From positions 3,906,001 through 3,970,000 of the forward strand of contig NZ_VFOL01000001.1 of assembly GCF_006716065.1 (NCBI RefSeq): DNA of 64,000 bases. The letters are read 5' to 3'. The position numbers and the translations under genes were made by a program. This document shows positions 15,654-25,045 of this stretch, piece after piece (position 1 is the first letter of the stretch; each line of letters begins with the position of its first letter). The notes under the pieces were generated by a model that made no database searches, was not told the DNA's origin, and was given only the letters and a program-made list of their open reading frames with translations. Source of the stretch: Salinispora arenicola. GTDB taxonomy: Bacteria > Actinomycetota > Actinomycetes > Mycobacteriales > Micromonosporaceae.

Positions 15654-16673
15654 TCAGGGGACGAGGACGACCTTTCCGACGTTGCGACGTTCACCGATCC
15701 GGCGGTGCGCCGCCGCGGCGTCCTCGAACGGATACACGTGGTCGATGCGAGGTGTGATCGCGCCGGTGCGCCACAGGTCCAGAAGCGCCGTCAGTTCCTC
15801 ACGCAGCAGGTCGGAGCGATCCCACAGCTGTCCCAGATTGACGCCACTGACCGTGCGGTTGCGGTCCATCATCCCCAACGGTGTCAGCAGGGGCACGCCG
15901 GTGATCTGGCCGACGAGCCGGCGAATGCGGCGCCGCTCACCCGCGGCCAGGTTGGCGAAGCCGTACGCGACGAGTTGCCCGACCGGCCGGAGCAGACCCA
16001 TACCCCGCTTCCAGTCACGGCCGCCCAGGGAGTCCAGGACAAGGTCCAGCCCCTCGCCGTCGGTGAGCTCCCGTACGCGGGTGACGTAGTCCTCGGTGCG
16101 GTAGTCGATGGGATGGGTGCAGCCCTCCTCGCGGAGCACGTCGTGTTTGGCGGCCGAAGCCGTGCCGAAGGTGACCACGCCCGGTACCGTGCGGCACAGC
16201 TGGAGTACCGCGATGCCGACCCCACCCGCGGCCATGTGGACCAGGACGCGGGCCTCGGGACGGAGGTTCGCCACCCGGAAGAGCATGTGGTAGGCCGTCA
16301 GGTAGTTGACTGGCAGTGCGGCTCCCTCGGTGAAGCCGAGACCGTCCGGCATCGGCAGCACTCGGGAGGCGGGCACGCATACGCTGTCCGCGTGGCCACC
16401 GAACCGCACCAGGGCCAGTACCCGTTGTCCCACCTCGAGGCCGACGACCTCGGCGCCGACGGCATCGACGACGCCGGCCACCTCGTACCCCACCACGCAG
16501 GGTGGCTTCGGAGCGTCCGGATACAGCCCCTGCCGGGCCATGACCTCCGCGAAGTTCAATCCACAGGCACGGACCGCGATGCGCACCTCCCCGCGATCCG
16601 GCTGTGGGTCGGGGCTCTCCCGTACCTCAAGGACCTCGGGCCCACCCGACTTGGTGATCCAGACAGCGCGCAT
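15654..16673 (-). CDS. Zinc-free MDR-type quinone oxidoreductase / enoyl reductase
   Basis: 339 residues: GroES-like N-domain (CGLNFAEVMARQGLYP) and NADPH domain with AAGGVGIAVLQLCR near 150. No zinc-binding cysteine set is seen, as in quinone oxidoreductases, crotonyl-CoA reductases and related MDRs. The ATG at 16673 follows GGTGGAGG. It lies 144 bp downstream of kstD on the same strand and may be read from the same promoter. Substrate unknown; a steroid enone or unsaturated acyl-CoA is plausible. Confidence 0.8.
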   Translation of the reverse strand: MRAVWITKSGGPEVLEVRESPDPQPDRGEVRIAVRACGLNFAEVMARQGLYPDAPKPPCVVGYEVAGVVDAVGAEVVGLEVGQRVLALVRFGGHADSVCVPASRVLPMPDGLGFTEGAALPVNYLTAYHMLFRVANLRPEARVLVHMAAGGVGIAVLQLCRTVPGVVTFGTASAAKHDVLREEGCTHPIDYRTEDYVTRVRELTDGEGLDLVLDSLGGRDWKRGMGLLRPVGQLVAYGFANLAAGERRRIRRLVGQITGVPLLTPLGMMDRNRTVSGVNLGQLWDRSDLLREELTALLDLWRTGAITPRIDHVYPFEDAAAAHRRIGERRNVGKVVLVP

Positions 16674-16816
16674 CGAGTTTCGACCTCCACCAATCCATGC
16701 CCACCATGCCGCCAAGGGCCATCGCTCGCCCGCGGGTTCGCACTGGCCTCGGGTGGGCGAGGAGGTGACGGCTGAAGGTCAGCATATGGTGTTGGGTGGG
16801 CAGAGGCCGATAGCCG

Positions 16817-18466
16817 TCACTCACCCGACGACCCGGCGATGTCCAACGCGGCCAGGTACCCGAAGGTCATCGCCGGCCCGAGCGTCGATCCCGCACCGGC
16901 GTAGCCGCGCCCCATCACTGCGGCGCTTGCGTTCCCGGCAACGTAGAGGCCGGGGATGACCGAGCCGTCCGTACGCAACGCCCGGCCCTGGGCGTCGGTT
17001 CGTACCCCTCCATTGGTGCCGAGATCACCCGGGACGATCCGCATGGCATAGAACGGCGGCAACACCAGTGCGGCCAGGCAGGGGTTCGGGTGGTTTGTCG
17101 GATCGGCGTAGTAGTGGTCGTAGCTACTGTCACCCCGATGGAAGTCGGTGTCCTGGCCGGCCGCAGCGAGGTCATTGAAACGATCGACGGTGGCGCACAG
17201 CGCTGCCGGCGGTACACCGATCTTCCCGGCCAGACCCTCGATGGTCCAGTCACGGAACAGGGCACCGGACCGGTACCACTCGTTCGGGTAGGGCAGCAGT
17301 GGCGGGATGTCACGGAACAGGTAGCGGTTGCGGTACCGCTGGTCTGTGATCATCCAGGCCGGAAAGGCGTCCTGCGCATACATGACCCGTACCACGTCGC
17401 CGTACGGGGCGGCCTCGTTGACGAACCTGTCCCCGGCCGAGTTGACGAAGATGTTGCCCGGCAGCGTGCGCTCCGAGAGACAGAAGTAGGGGCCGGTCGG
17501 CAACGGGATCATCGGACCCCACCACGCGCTGTCCATCAACTCCAGAGCAGCGCCGATCTCGGCACACGCCTGAATCCCGTCGCCGGTGTTCGACGCGGCG
17601 CCGACCGTCCAGTCCGTACCGATCGGGGCTTGTTGATACTGCTTGCGCATCGCCTCGTTGTGCTCGAAGCCTCCTGATCCGACGATCACGCCACGCCGGG
17701 CGGTGAGCAGCACCTCCTCACCGTCGCGAACTACCCGTACCCCCGCGACCCGTCCCGCACTGACGTGTAGCTCGGTCAGCGGGGTGTTCAGCCAGACCGG
17801 TACGTCGGCGGCCAGCAGGCCGGCTCGCAGCCCTCCGGCCAGCGCCTGACCCATCGTGATCGGCTTCTGTCCCCTGATCCACGCTGCCAGGTAGCGGCTG
17901 ACGATCTCGGTGGCCGTCGTCAGTCCGCGCGGATGGCGGGCGATGAGGGCAAGCCACTTGTAGTCGACATCCATGACGACGGTCCCTGGCGGGGTGGCCA
18001 TGTAGGGGCCGTTCAGGGCGGCGTACTCCGCACCGAGAAGATTGGCGTCGAGGGGCTGCGGCTCGATCGACCGACCGCCGGGAAGACCGCCCGGCAACTC
18101 GGGGTAGTAGTCGGGGTAGCCCTCCATCCAGGCGAACCGCAGTGGCGTGTGCTGTAACAGGAAGGAGATCATGGCAGGTCCAGCCGCAAGGTATGCCTGC
18201 AGGCGCGAGGCGGGGACCTCGTCCCCGACCACTGCGGACAGGTACTCGGCGGCCTTGGTGGGAGTGTCCGGCACTCCGGCGTCCAGGAGCACCTCGTTGT
18301 TGGGCACCCAGATTCCCGCCCCGGACCGGGCGGTGGTGCCACCGTAGACAGCGGCTTTCTCCACGACAACGGTCCGCAGACCGTGCTTCGCCGCCGCGAG
18401 CGCACCCACCATGCCCGCCGCGCCGGCACCCACCACCACTACGTCGTACTCGACCACGGTCGTCAT
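16817..18466 (-). CDS. kstD: 3-ketosteroid Delta1-dehydrogenase KstD
   Basis: 549 residues, FAD flavoprotein. The dinucleotide motif GAGAAG is at 13-18, YGGTTARSGAGIWVPNN follows, the active-site tyrosine cluster GYPDYYPE is at 116-123, and Tyr473 with the nearby GDLGTNGG segment matches the catalytic Tyr/Gly region of Rhodococcus Kstd1. The C-terminal segment ends in GSTLGPAMTFGYLAA. It introduces the 1,2-double bond into 3-keto-4-ene steroids, the step that, with 9alpha-hydroxylation, opens ring B. The 9alpha-hydroxylase genes (kshAB) are not in the window. A KstR operator is 29 bp upstream with TACTAT as likely -10. Confidence 0.93.
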   Translation of the reverse strand: MTTVVEYDVVVVGAGAAGMVGALAAAKHGLRTVVVEKAAVYGGTTARSGAGIWVPNNEVLLDAGVPDTPTKAAEYLSAVVGDEVPASRLQAYLAAGPAMISFLLQHTPLRFAWMEGYPDYYPELPGGLPGGRSIEPQPLDANLLGAEYAALNGPYMATPPGTVVMDVDYKWLALIARHPRGLTTATEIVSRYLAAWIRGQKPITMGQALAGGLRAGLLAADVPVWLNTPLTELHVSAGRVAGVRVVRDGEEVLLTARRGVIVGSGGFEHNEAMRKQYQQAPIGTDWTVGAASNTGDGIQACAEIGAALELMDSAWWGPMIPLPTGPYFCLSERTLPGNIFVNSAGDRFVNEAAPYGDVVRVMYAQDAFPAWMITDQRYRNRYLFRDIPPLLPYPNEWYRSGALFRDWTIEGLAGKIGVPPAALCATVDRFNDLAAAGQDTDFHRGDSSYDHYYADPTNHPNPCLAALVLPPFYAMRIVPGDLGTNGGVRTDAQGRALRTDGSVIPGLYVAGNASAAVMGRGYAGAGSTLGPAMTFGYLAALDIAGSSGE

Positions 18467-18495
18467 CGGACCCCCAGCCCAGCGAAATCTGATAG

Positions 18496-18509
18496 TAGAA
18501 CACGTTACA
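18496..18509. promoter_or_regulatory. KstR operator (kstD)
   Basis: TAGAACACGTTACA, full match. On the minus strand TACTAT begins in the last two bases of the operator, the same operator/-10 register as at other sites. Confidence 0.87.
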
Positions 18510-18562
18510 TTATTTGGATCGGTGCCGGGAGGTGTGGCGTATCTACGCTAGAATTCGATCAT

Positions 18563-18576
18563 TAGAACAGGTATAC
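18563..18576. promoter_or_regulatory. Degenerate KstR-like site (thioesterase side)
   Basis: TAGAACAGGTATAC keeps TnnAACnnGT but has lost the last T of GTT and the final A. It lies 150 bp before the thioesterase gene and 53 bp from the kstD operator; it may be a weak second site. Confidence 0.4.
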
Positions 18577-18725
18577 GTTCGGCCAGTGGTCGCGACGCCG
18601 GCCGCGACGCCGATCAGGATCTCGGCACCCGGACGGTGTCATGATGGCCGTCGACGGGCGCGCCGGACCGCCGGGTTGACCAGGATCCGCGCGGTGGCGT
18701 CGGTTCGAGGGCGAGGGGCACGGCG

Positions 18726-19451
18726 GTGACGATGAGTAGGTCGAACGACGAGCGCTGGCGCAGCCACTTTCCGATGCGCGAACGGCAGGGCGTCAGTCCG
18801 TCACTGCTGGACCGGCGGGAGGCGATCGCCGAGTTGGGGGATGCCCTGCGTGACCTGGTCGAGCAGGCGGCCGCCACCGAGGCTCCGGCCGACCAACTCC
18901 GTCAGGTCACCGCCAACGTGCGTCGGGCAACTCGCCCGCTGACCACGCACCAGCGCGAGCGGGCGCGGTTGCCGAGTGCCGACGACCTGCTGGACGGAGT
19001 ACGGATGTACAACCCGGTGACCGGTGCCGGCAGCGGCCTGGCGCCGCCACTGCGCATCGATCTCGTCGACGGGGTGGCAATCGGCACGTGCACACTCGGG
19101 CTGGCCTTCGAGGGGCCACCCACGTACGCCCACGGCGGGGTCAGCGCGCTGCTGCTCGACCAACTACTTGGCTATGTGGTCAGCGCGACCGGGCGTGCCG
19201 GAATGACGATCCGGCTGGACACCCGCTATCACGCCCCCATCCCGTTGCGAACCCCGCTGCAGATGACGGGCCGGGTGACCGCCGTGAACGGCCGCAAGAG
19301 CACCGCCCACGGAGTCATCACCACCGTGGCCCAACCGGGCGAACTGCTTGTCGAGGCGACCGGGGCGTTCGTCGCGCCACGGCCGGATCAATCCCGGCGG
19401 CTCTTCGGTGCGGCGCTGCACCGCAGTGCCGCCGACCCCGTCGCCGAGTAG
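18726..19451 (+). CDS. PaaI-like hotdog thioesterase
   Basis: 241 residues with an N-terminal helical extension (~1-90) and a C-terminal hotdog domain: PPTYAHGGVSALLLDQLLGYV is the PaaI/THEM4 active-site segment, followed by TIRLDTRYHAPIPLRTPLQM. It should hydrolyse an acyl-CoA, perhaps releasing CoA from stalled sterol intermediates. The GTG at 18726 follows GAGGGG; ATG 18732 is an alternative. It is divergent from kstD, with a canonical and a degenerate KstR site in between. Confidence 0.8.
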   Translation: MTMSRSNDERWRSHFPMRERQGVSPSLLDRREAIAELGDALRDLVEQAAATEAPADQLRQVTANVRRATRPLTTHQRERARLPSADDLLDGVRMYNPVTGAGSGLAPPLRIDLVDGVAIGTCTLGLAFEGPPTYAHGGVSALLLDQLLGYVVSATGRAGMTIRLDTRYHAPIPLRTPLQMTGRVTAVNGRKSTAHGVITTVAQPGELLVEATGAFVAPRPDQSRRLFGAALHRSAADPVAE

Positions 19452-19506
19452 CACCGGCACGCCCGACCCGGCGTACACACCATGGCTGTGGGGCGGACGC
19501 TGTCGG

Positions 19507-20247
19507 CTACGCCACGACACCGGTGCGACACAGCAGCACGAGCTGGCGGAGAGAGAGTTCCTGGGTACGGGCGGCCGCGTGGCTACTGGCCCACTGGAGG
19601 ACGGTCTCGGCTGGCCGTCGGTTGGGCGTGCCCGGGGTGACGTCGTAACCATCGGAGGCCACGATCTTCTCGATCATCCTGGCGAGTTCGGCGGGCCCAC
19701 TGCCACGGTATCCGGTGCTGTACCCGGCGGTCTGCTTCTCGGGCAGGATGTGTAGGGCGCCTCGGTCGGTGCGGGCCCAGACCATGTCGGCCTCGCGGTC
19801 GATGATGAGTGCGGTCAGCTGTTCCCCGTCGGGCAGCGCGAGGGGGGCATAGGTGTGGTGTTCCCAGTGCTCGTGGTTGCCGGTGACCGTTCGGTAGTGG
19901 TGGACGGCGACGGGCAACCAGGTGATCGGGTCACGGAAGGCCCGCCAGCACACGCAGCCGTCACGGGCGACCGCGGAGGGTGACTCGGGATCGTCGTAGA
20001 CGCAGGGATGCCACAGTTGGGGCGCCTCGTCCGGGGCGACGAGGGTGACGTGGAGGGCGTCCGGCGTGCAGGGGGTGAGCCGGTCACGCCATTCGGCCGC
20101 GTAGCGGCTGGCGAAGGCGTCGAGTTGCTGGCCGGCGTTGATGGCGCCGCCGGTGTATGCCGGGGGCTCGATGTAGAGCATGAAGTGCCAGTAGCCCCGC
20201 TCGGGGCTGTAGGTGAGATGCAGGTCCCGGTCGTGCTGATAGCTCAT
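19507..20247 (-). CDS. Hypothetical protein, no recognised domain
   Basis: 246 residues, no signal peptide or membrane segment. Rich in His and Trp (NHEHWEHHTYAPLALP, GYWHFMLYIEPPAY); the C-terminal part has SGPAELARMIEKIVASDGYDV. AGGAG precedes the ATG. It sits between the thioesterase and kstR with no KstR-type site at its start, and its composition is unlike the catabolic enzymes around it, so it may be an insertion into the cluster. I do not recognise it and propose no function. Confidence 0.65.
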   Translation of the reverse strand: MSYQHDRDLHLTYSPERGYWHFMLYIEPPAYTGGAINAGQQLDAFASRYAAEWRDRLTPCTPDALHVTLVAPDEAPQLWHPCVYDDPESPSAVARDGCVCWRAFRDPITWLPVAVHHYRTVTGNHEHWEHHTYAPLALPDGEQLTALIIDREADMVWARTDRGALHILPEKQTAGYSTGYRGSGPAELARMIEKIVASDGYDVTPGTPNRRPAETVLQWASSHAAARTQELSLRQLVLLCRTGVVA

Positions 20248-20636
20248 CGTGGGTGCACTCCTGTCCTTCCCGACGGATACCCTGCATCGGCATCGCCAGA
20301 CCTGCCTCGCACAGACTGGTCCGACGCGGCACGCACGCCATCGGAGAGTTCAGCCCGCCCAACTCCCGCATGGACGGCAGCGTCGTGGACGGGAACGACG
20401 GGGTAATCACCATGGGCAACAGTCGCGTCATTCCCACAGTCCCCTCCCGCGTCAGATCACCGGGCGCACCCGGCTGGCAGGTGTAGCCACTGGTGTGCCT
20501 CCGACGTTCGCTTCAGCACCGTAGGACAAGTCGGGTGACTGCGCCACCACCTAACGTGATTTTCTTTCGGGGTATCGGGTTGGTGGCGTGGGCGGCCCGT
20601 CGGCGGCGAGTCCACCAGGTGCCGCCCCCGCTCGGG
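20248..20636. other. Intergenic region between the hypothetical gene and kstR
   Basis: 389 bp. It contains the AGGAG site of the gene at 20247 and the region after the kstR stop. No convincing ORF, operator or strong hairpin was seen. Confidence 0.5.
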
Positions 20637-21257
20637 TCAACGCAGCAGCAGGCGCGCGGCGAGTTCGAGGTGCTCGTGCACGTCGTTGGCCGAGGCTCGC
20701 CTGGTGACCCAGGCGACCAGGCTGGACAGCCAGACGTCGCCGATGACGCGGGCTTTGGCCCGGTCGTCCGCCGACGGCTTGCCGTCGCGCATGGCCATGA
20801 TGAACATGTCTTCCATCAGTCGCGCGACGACGTTGACCTCGGCGGCGGCGGTCGGGTCGGCGAACATGAAGGCCCGGGTCATCGCCTCGGTCAGCATGGG
20901 GTCGCGCTGCATGGCGCGGGTGACCCGGCCGAGGACGAACACGGTTCTCTCGTGTGGCGTCTCGCCCGGGATGGCGGTGCGGCGGAGCCTGTCCTGCGTC
21001 CGCTCGAACTCCCTGGCGAGGGCGGACACCAAAAGGTGGATCTTGGAGGGGAAGTAGCGGTACAACGTGCCGAGTGCGACATCTGCGTGCTCGGCGACGG
21101 CGCGCATCTGCACCGCGTCGTATCCGCCCTTGGATGCCAGGACGAGGGTGGCGTCCAGGATGCGTCGCCTGCGCTCACGTTGTGCCGCCGACCCCTGCTC
21201 GGCGTCGCTCAGGCTGCCGGCGACACTCGGACTTCTGGTATTTGTTCTCGACGCCAC
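20637..21257 (-). CDS. kstR: TetR-family sterol repressor KstR
   Basis: 206 residues from the GTG at 21257, chosen because AAAGG lies 7 bp upstream; the frame is open to a TTG at 21320. The region QRERRRRILDAT and the HTH (about 49-71, VQMRAVAEHADVALGTLYRYFPSK) are nearly identical in pattern to mycobacterial KstR (Rv3574), as are AMQRDPMLTEAMTRAFMFAD and SLVAWVTRRASANDV. KstR represses the upper sterol genes and is released by steroid-26-oyl-CoA esters. It is divergent from fadE34 across an almost perfect operator at 21364, the same arrangement as Rv3573c/Rv3574, so it is probably autoregulated. Confidence 0.94.
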   Translation of the reverse strand: MASRTNTRSPSVAGSLSDAEQGSAAQRERRRRILDATLVLASKGGYDAVQMRAVAEHADVALGTLYRYFPSKIHLLVSALAREFERTQDRLRRTAIPGETPHERTVFVLGRVTRAMQRDPMLTEAMTRAFMFADPTAAAEVNVVARLMEDMFIMAMRDGKPSADDRAKARVIGDVWLSSLVAWVTRRASANDVHEHLELAARLLLR

Positions 21258-21363
21258 CAGCTTGCCTTTCGTGGTCTTTGTCGAATTGGTAGCGGTCAGG
21301 CCCCGGCCCAAGCCTAGCAACGGACCGGTCGTGGCGTGGTCGGGGTGGCTGGCGATCGCTGCA

Positions 21364-21377
21364 TAGAACGTGTTCTA
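21364..21377. promoter_or_regulatory. KstR operator (kstR/fadE34)
   Basis: TAGAACGTGTTCTA, full match and near-perfect palindrome. TACTGT (21376-21381) starts in its last two bases and is a likely -10 for fadE34. Confidence 0.92.
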
Positions 21378-21408
21378 CTGTCGTGAGGTGCCCAGGTGAG
21401 GAGTGTCG

Positions 21409-23661
21409 ATGCCGATCGCGATGACTACCGACCAGTTGGCGCTCCAGGACACGATTCGGCGGTGGGCCGCCGGGGCCGACGTCCTGACCACCGTGCGGGC
21501 GCTGGAGAACGGTTCGCAGTCGCAGGCCGACCGGCACTGGCCCGGTCTTGCTGACCTCGGCTGCTTCGCGTTGGCCGTGCCCGAACAGCTCGGTGGCGAT
21601 GGCGGTCGGGTCAGCGACGTCGCCGTCGTACTGGAACAGATTACCATCGACCTGGTCCCAGGCCCGGTCATGCCCACCCTGCTCGCGGCCCTGGCGCTCG
21701 CGCCGCACCAGTCGGTGCCGGCCGTCAAGACTCTCCTGCCGGACCTGGCGGCCGGTGACGTGTCGGTCGGGGTGGCACTGGCTCCGGGAACGTTGACGGC
21801 CGTGTCGGTGCCGGGGGGAGCGTACCGGGTGACCGGCCGGGTCGACGCCGTCCTCGGCGCGGGGGCCAGCACCCACCTGATGCTGACCGCCACCACCGGA
21901 ACCGAGACGATCTGGTTCGTGCTCGACACGGAACGCGACGGGGTCCGTGTCACGTCGCGTACACCGGTGGACTTCTCACGGCCCTTGGCCGACGTGCGGC
22001 TGGCCGGAGCGCTCGTCGAGTCAGGGCAGCTCCTGCCCTCCGCCGGGCAGGCCCGGCTACGCGACCTCGCGGCACTGCTCGGAGCGGTGGAAGCGGCAGC
22101 GGTGGCCGGGTGGTGCCTGCGGACCGCCACCGAACATGCCAAGGTGCGGCGCCAGTTCGATCGGCCGATCGGGTCGTTCCAGGCGGTCCAGCACCTCTGT
22201 GCCGGCATGCTGTGCCGGGCGGAGCGGGCCATCGCCGTGGCCTGGGACGCGGCACGCGCCTACGACCAGGCGCGGGAGGAGTTGCCGCTGGCCGCTGCCA
22301 CAGCGGCCGCGATCGCCCTGGACGCCGGTGTGGACAATGCCAAGGACTGCATCCAGGTCCTCGGTGGGATCGGCTTCACCTGGGAACACGACGCTCACCT
22401 CTACGTGCGTCGCGCACTCGCCGTACGGCAGGTGCTCGGCGGTGCCGCCGGCTGGCGGCAGCGCTGCGCAGAGCTGACGCTGGCGGGGGCTCGGCGCCAC
22501 GTGTGGACGGTCGACGGTGACCTACCGGCCTCAGCGGACGCGGTCGCGACACCGCCGTCGTCGGGCGGAACGGACGCCGAATCCGCGGACCGCGTGGCGG
22601 TACGCGCCCAGATCCGTGCGATCGCGCAGCTGCCCGACGCCGAGCGCCGTTCCCGGCTGGCGGCCGTGGGCTACCTCGCGCCGCACTGGCCCGCACCGTA
22701 CGGCGTCGACGCCTCACCCGCGCGGCAACTGCTGATCGACGAGGAGCTCGACCGAGCCGGCCTCACTCGACCGGACCTGGCAATCGGCGGATGGGCGGTG
22801 CCGACGATTCTGCGCCACGGCACCGATGCCCAGCGTGACCGGTTCGCCGGCCCGTCCCTACGCGGTGACATCACCTGGTGTCAGCTGTTCAGCGAGCCGG
22901 AAGCCGGCTCGGACCTGGCCTCGCTGCGCACCCGCGCGAACCGGGTGACCGGCGGTTGGCGACTGTCCGGCCAGAAGGTGTGGACATCGTTGGCGGCCGA
23001 GGCGGACTGGGCGATCTGCCTGGCCCGCACCGATCGGACGGCGGCCAAGCATCGCGGGTTGACCTACTTCCTGGTGGACATGCGCAGCCCCGGCATCGAC
23101 ATCCGTCCGTTGCGCGAGATCACCGGACGGTCCGTTTTCAACGAGGTCTTCCTGGACGACGTCTTCGTCCCCGACGACTGCGTGGTGGGCGAACCGGGAC
23201 AGGGCTGGCGGCTGGCACGGGCGACGCTTTCCTACGAGCGCGTCGCCATGGGACGTGGCCCGGGACACGGGGCAGACGTCGAGCGGCTGGTCCGGATGGT
23301 CGGTGCCGGGGGTCTCGCCGACGAGCCGGGGATGCGGGAACGCCTCGGCGGCCACATCGCCGATGGGCTCGCCGTATCCCTGGTGGAGTGTCGGGCCATG
23401 CTGCGCCGGCTCGGTGACGACCGGGGCGGGCCCGAGTCGGCGGTGGCCAAGCTGATCGGTGTCGGCCACCGACAGGCAGTGGCCGAAACGGCGTTGGTGC
23501 TGTGCGGTCCCGCCGGTGCTGCGGCTGACGGCGCGAGCGCGGAGCCCGTCCACCTGTTCCTCCTCACCCGTTGCCTGAGCATCGCCGGCGGTACCACCCA
23601 GATCCTGCTGTCGCTGGTGGCCGAACGAGTACTCGGCCTGCCCAGGGCAGAGGGGGGCTGA
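21409..23661 (+). CDS. fadE34: Fused two-domain acyl-CoA dehydrogenase FadE34 (ChsE3)
   Basis: 750 residues, about twice a usual acyl-CoA dehydrogenase. Domain 1 (~1-370) has RRQFDRPIGSFQAVQHL and QVLGGIGFTWEHDAHLYVRR; domain 2 (~385-750) has FSEPEAGSDLASLRTRA, GQKVWTSLA and a C-terminal SIAGGTTQILLSLVAERVLGLPR. Such single-chain heterodimer-like enzymes, FadE34 in M. tuberculosis, dehydrogenate steroid-24-oyl-CoA with a five-carbon side chain. ATG 21409 is chosen because GAGGAG lies 5-10 bp upstream. It is followed 50 bp later by chsH2; in mycobacteria that position is held by chsE1-chsE2 (fadE28-29). Confidence 0.92.
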   Translation: MPIAMTTDQLALQDTIRRWAAGADVLTTVRALENGSQSQADRHWPGLADLGCFALAVPEQLGGDGGRVSDVAVVLEQITIDLVPGPVMPTLLAALALAPHQSVPAVKTLLPDLAAGDVSVGVALAPGTLTAVSVPGGAYRVTGRVDAVLGAGASTHLMLTATTGTETIWFVLDTERDGVRVTSRTPVDFSRPLADVRLAGALVESGQLLPSAGQARLRDLAALLGAVEAAAVAGWCLRTATEHAKVRRQFDRPIGSFQAVQHLCAGMLCRAERAIAVAWDAARAYDQAREELPLAAATAAAIALDAGVDNAKDCIQVLGGIGFTWEHDAHLYVRRALAVRQVLGGAAGWRQRCAELTLAGARRHVWTVDGDLPASADAVATPPSSGGTDAESADRVAVRAQIRAIAQLPDAERRSRLAAVGYLAPHWPAPYGVDASPARQLLIDEELDRAGLTRPDLAIGGWAVPTILRHGTDAQRDRFAGPSLRGDITWCQLFSEPEAGSDLASLRTRANRVTGGWRLSGQKVWTSLAAEADWAICLARTDRTAAKHRGLTYFLVDMRSPGIDIRPLREITGRSVFNEVFLDDVFVPDDCVVGEPGQGWRLARATLSYERVAMGRGPGHGADVERLVRMVGAGGLADEPGMRERLGGHIADGLAVSLVECRAMLRRLGDDRGGPESAVAKLIGVGHRQAVAETALVLCGPAGAAADGASAEPVHLFLLTRCLSIAGGTTQILLSLVAERVLGLPRAEGG

Positions 23662-23711
23662 CGGTGGTTCAGGCCCAGCTGTCCGGGTGCCCCGGTAGGG
23701 GGGAGGAACCA

Positions 23712-24659
23712 ATGGGAGGCGGCATCATCGTCGCGGCGGAGCGGATCCGCGCTGCCGGTGCGGGGCCACCGCGACGAGCGCGCGACCCGGTCAACCTGCC
23801 CATGATTCGTAACTGGCTGGAGGCGATGGGCGACGACAACCCCGTCTACGAGCGAACCGGTGTGGCGCCCCCAGCCATGACACAGGTGTGGACGATGCGG
23901 GGTCTGCATCCGGCCGCGGAGCCCGCCGACCCCCTGTCCGCCATGTCTGCCGTGCTCGACCGGGCCGGGTTCACCTCGGTGGTGGCGACAAATTGCGAGC
24001 AGACCTACCACCGGTACCTGCGCCACGGTGAACAGGTCGAGGTGCGCAGCCGGCTGCTGGACGTGAGTGGACCCAAACGAACAGCGCTCGGCGAGGGCTG
24101 GTTCGTCACCACCGACAGCACCTGGTACGTCGGCGAGGAAGCAGTGGCCTCGATGACCTTCCGGATTCTGAAGTTCCGACCGTCGAGCCCGCCCACCGTC
24201 TCGGACGCCGCGGCGCCGCCGGTTCCGGCGGTGGCACCGGAAGCGGGACCGGCGGCGGTGGCACCGGACGTGCTGAGGCCGGTCGTCACCCGGGACACCG
24301 CCTTCTTCTGGGCCGGAACCGCGGCCGGCGAACTGCGTCTGCAACGGTGTGGAGGTTGCGGGGCGCTGCGCCATCCACCCGGGCCGGCCTGCCCACGGTG
24401 CGGCGCCGACCGGAGGGACCACGTGGTCGCCCGCGGCACTGGCGAGGTCTTCAGCTTCGTGGTGCACCACCACCCGCCGGTGCCGGGTCGGCGGCTACCG
24501 ATCGTGGTCGCGTTGGTGGAGTTGACCGAGGGGGTCCGGATGGTGGGCGAGATACCAGGGGCGGACCCGGCGCAGGTGCGGATCGGGGCCGCGGTGCAGG
24601 TCGACTTCGTGCGGGTGGATGCCGAGTTGACCCTGCCCGCGTGGCGGCTCCTGCCATGA
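23712..24659 (+). CDS. chsH2: Steroid enoyl-CoA hydratase / aldolase subunit ChsH2 (MaoC-DUF35)
   Basis: 315 residues from the ATG at 23712 (GGGGAGG upstream). The N-terminal half (~1-160) is a degenerate MaoC hotdog; after a Pro/Ala linker the C-terminal half (~190-315) is a DUF35 domain with zinc cysteines C213, C216, C227 and C230. ChsH2 pairs with ChsH1 to hydrate the 17(20)-enoyl-CoA of the three-carbon side chain, and its DUF35 part binds Ltp2 for the retro-aldol step. Its stop overlaps the chsH1 start (ATGA). Confidence 0.92.
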   Translation: MGGGIIVAAERIRAAGAGPPRRARDPVNLPMIRNWLEAMGDDNPVYERTGVAPPAMTQVWTMRGLHPAAEPADPLSAMSAVLDRAGFTSVVATNCEQTYHRYLRHGEQVEVRSRLLDVSGPKRTALGEGWFVTTDSTWYVGEEAVASMTFRILKFRPSSPPTVSDAAAPPVPAVAPEAGPAAVAPDVLRPVVTRDTAFFWAGTAAGELRLQRCGGCGALRHPPGPACPRCGADRRDHVVARGTGEVFSFVVHHHPPVPGRRLPIVVALVELTEGVRMVGEIPGADPAQVRIGAAVQVDFVRVDAELTLPAWRLLP

Positions 24660-25045
24660 ACACGGCCGTCGGCGTCGTCCTGCCCGAACTGCGGATCCTG
24701 GTCACCCCGACCTTCGTGATCAGCACCGCCGTCGCCACCCGCGACTTCCAGGATGTGCACCACGACCGGGACCAAGCGGTGCGGCGAGGCTCCAGGGACA
24801 TCTTCCTCAACATTCTGACCACGAACGGACTCGTGCAGCGGTACGTGACCGACTGGGCGGGAGCGGGGGCGATGGTGCGCAACGTCGCCGTCCGGCTCGG
24901 TACGCCGTGCTACGCGTACGACACCCTCGTCCTGACCGGTCAGGTGACGGAGGCGTCGTCCGAAGGGTGCACGGTGGCTGTCGTCGGACGGGCCGGCGGC
25001 GGCGATCACGTGACCGGGCAGGTTCAGGTCGGGAGGATCCAGTGA
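24656..25045 (+). CDS. chsH1: Steroid enoyl-CoA hydratase subunit ChsH1
   Basis: 129 residues, exactly the length of mycobacterial ChsH1. Single MaoC-like hotdog with RDFQDVHHDRD; D30 and H35 correspond to the catalytic Asp29/His34 pair. LTTNGLVQRYVTDWAG is also strongly conserved. It forms the catalytic half of the ChsH1-ChsH2 hydratase acting on the last side-chain cycle. It overlaps chsH2 by 4 bp and the ltp2 start by 4 bp. Confidence 0.93.
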   Translation: MNTAVGVVLPELRILVTPTFVISTAVATRDFQDVHHDRDQAVRRGSRDIFLNILTTNGLVQRYVTDWAGAGAMVRNVAVRLGTPCYAYDTLVLTGQVTEASSEGCTVAVVGRAGGGDHVTGQVQVGRIQ

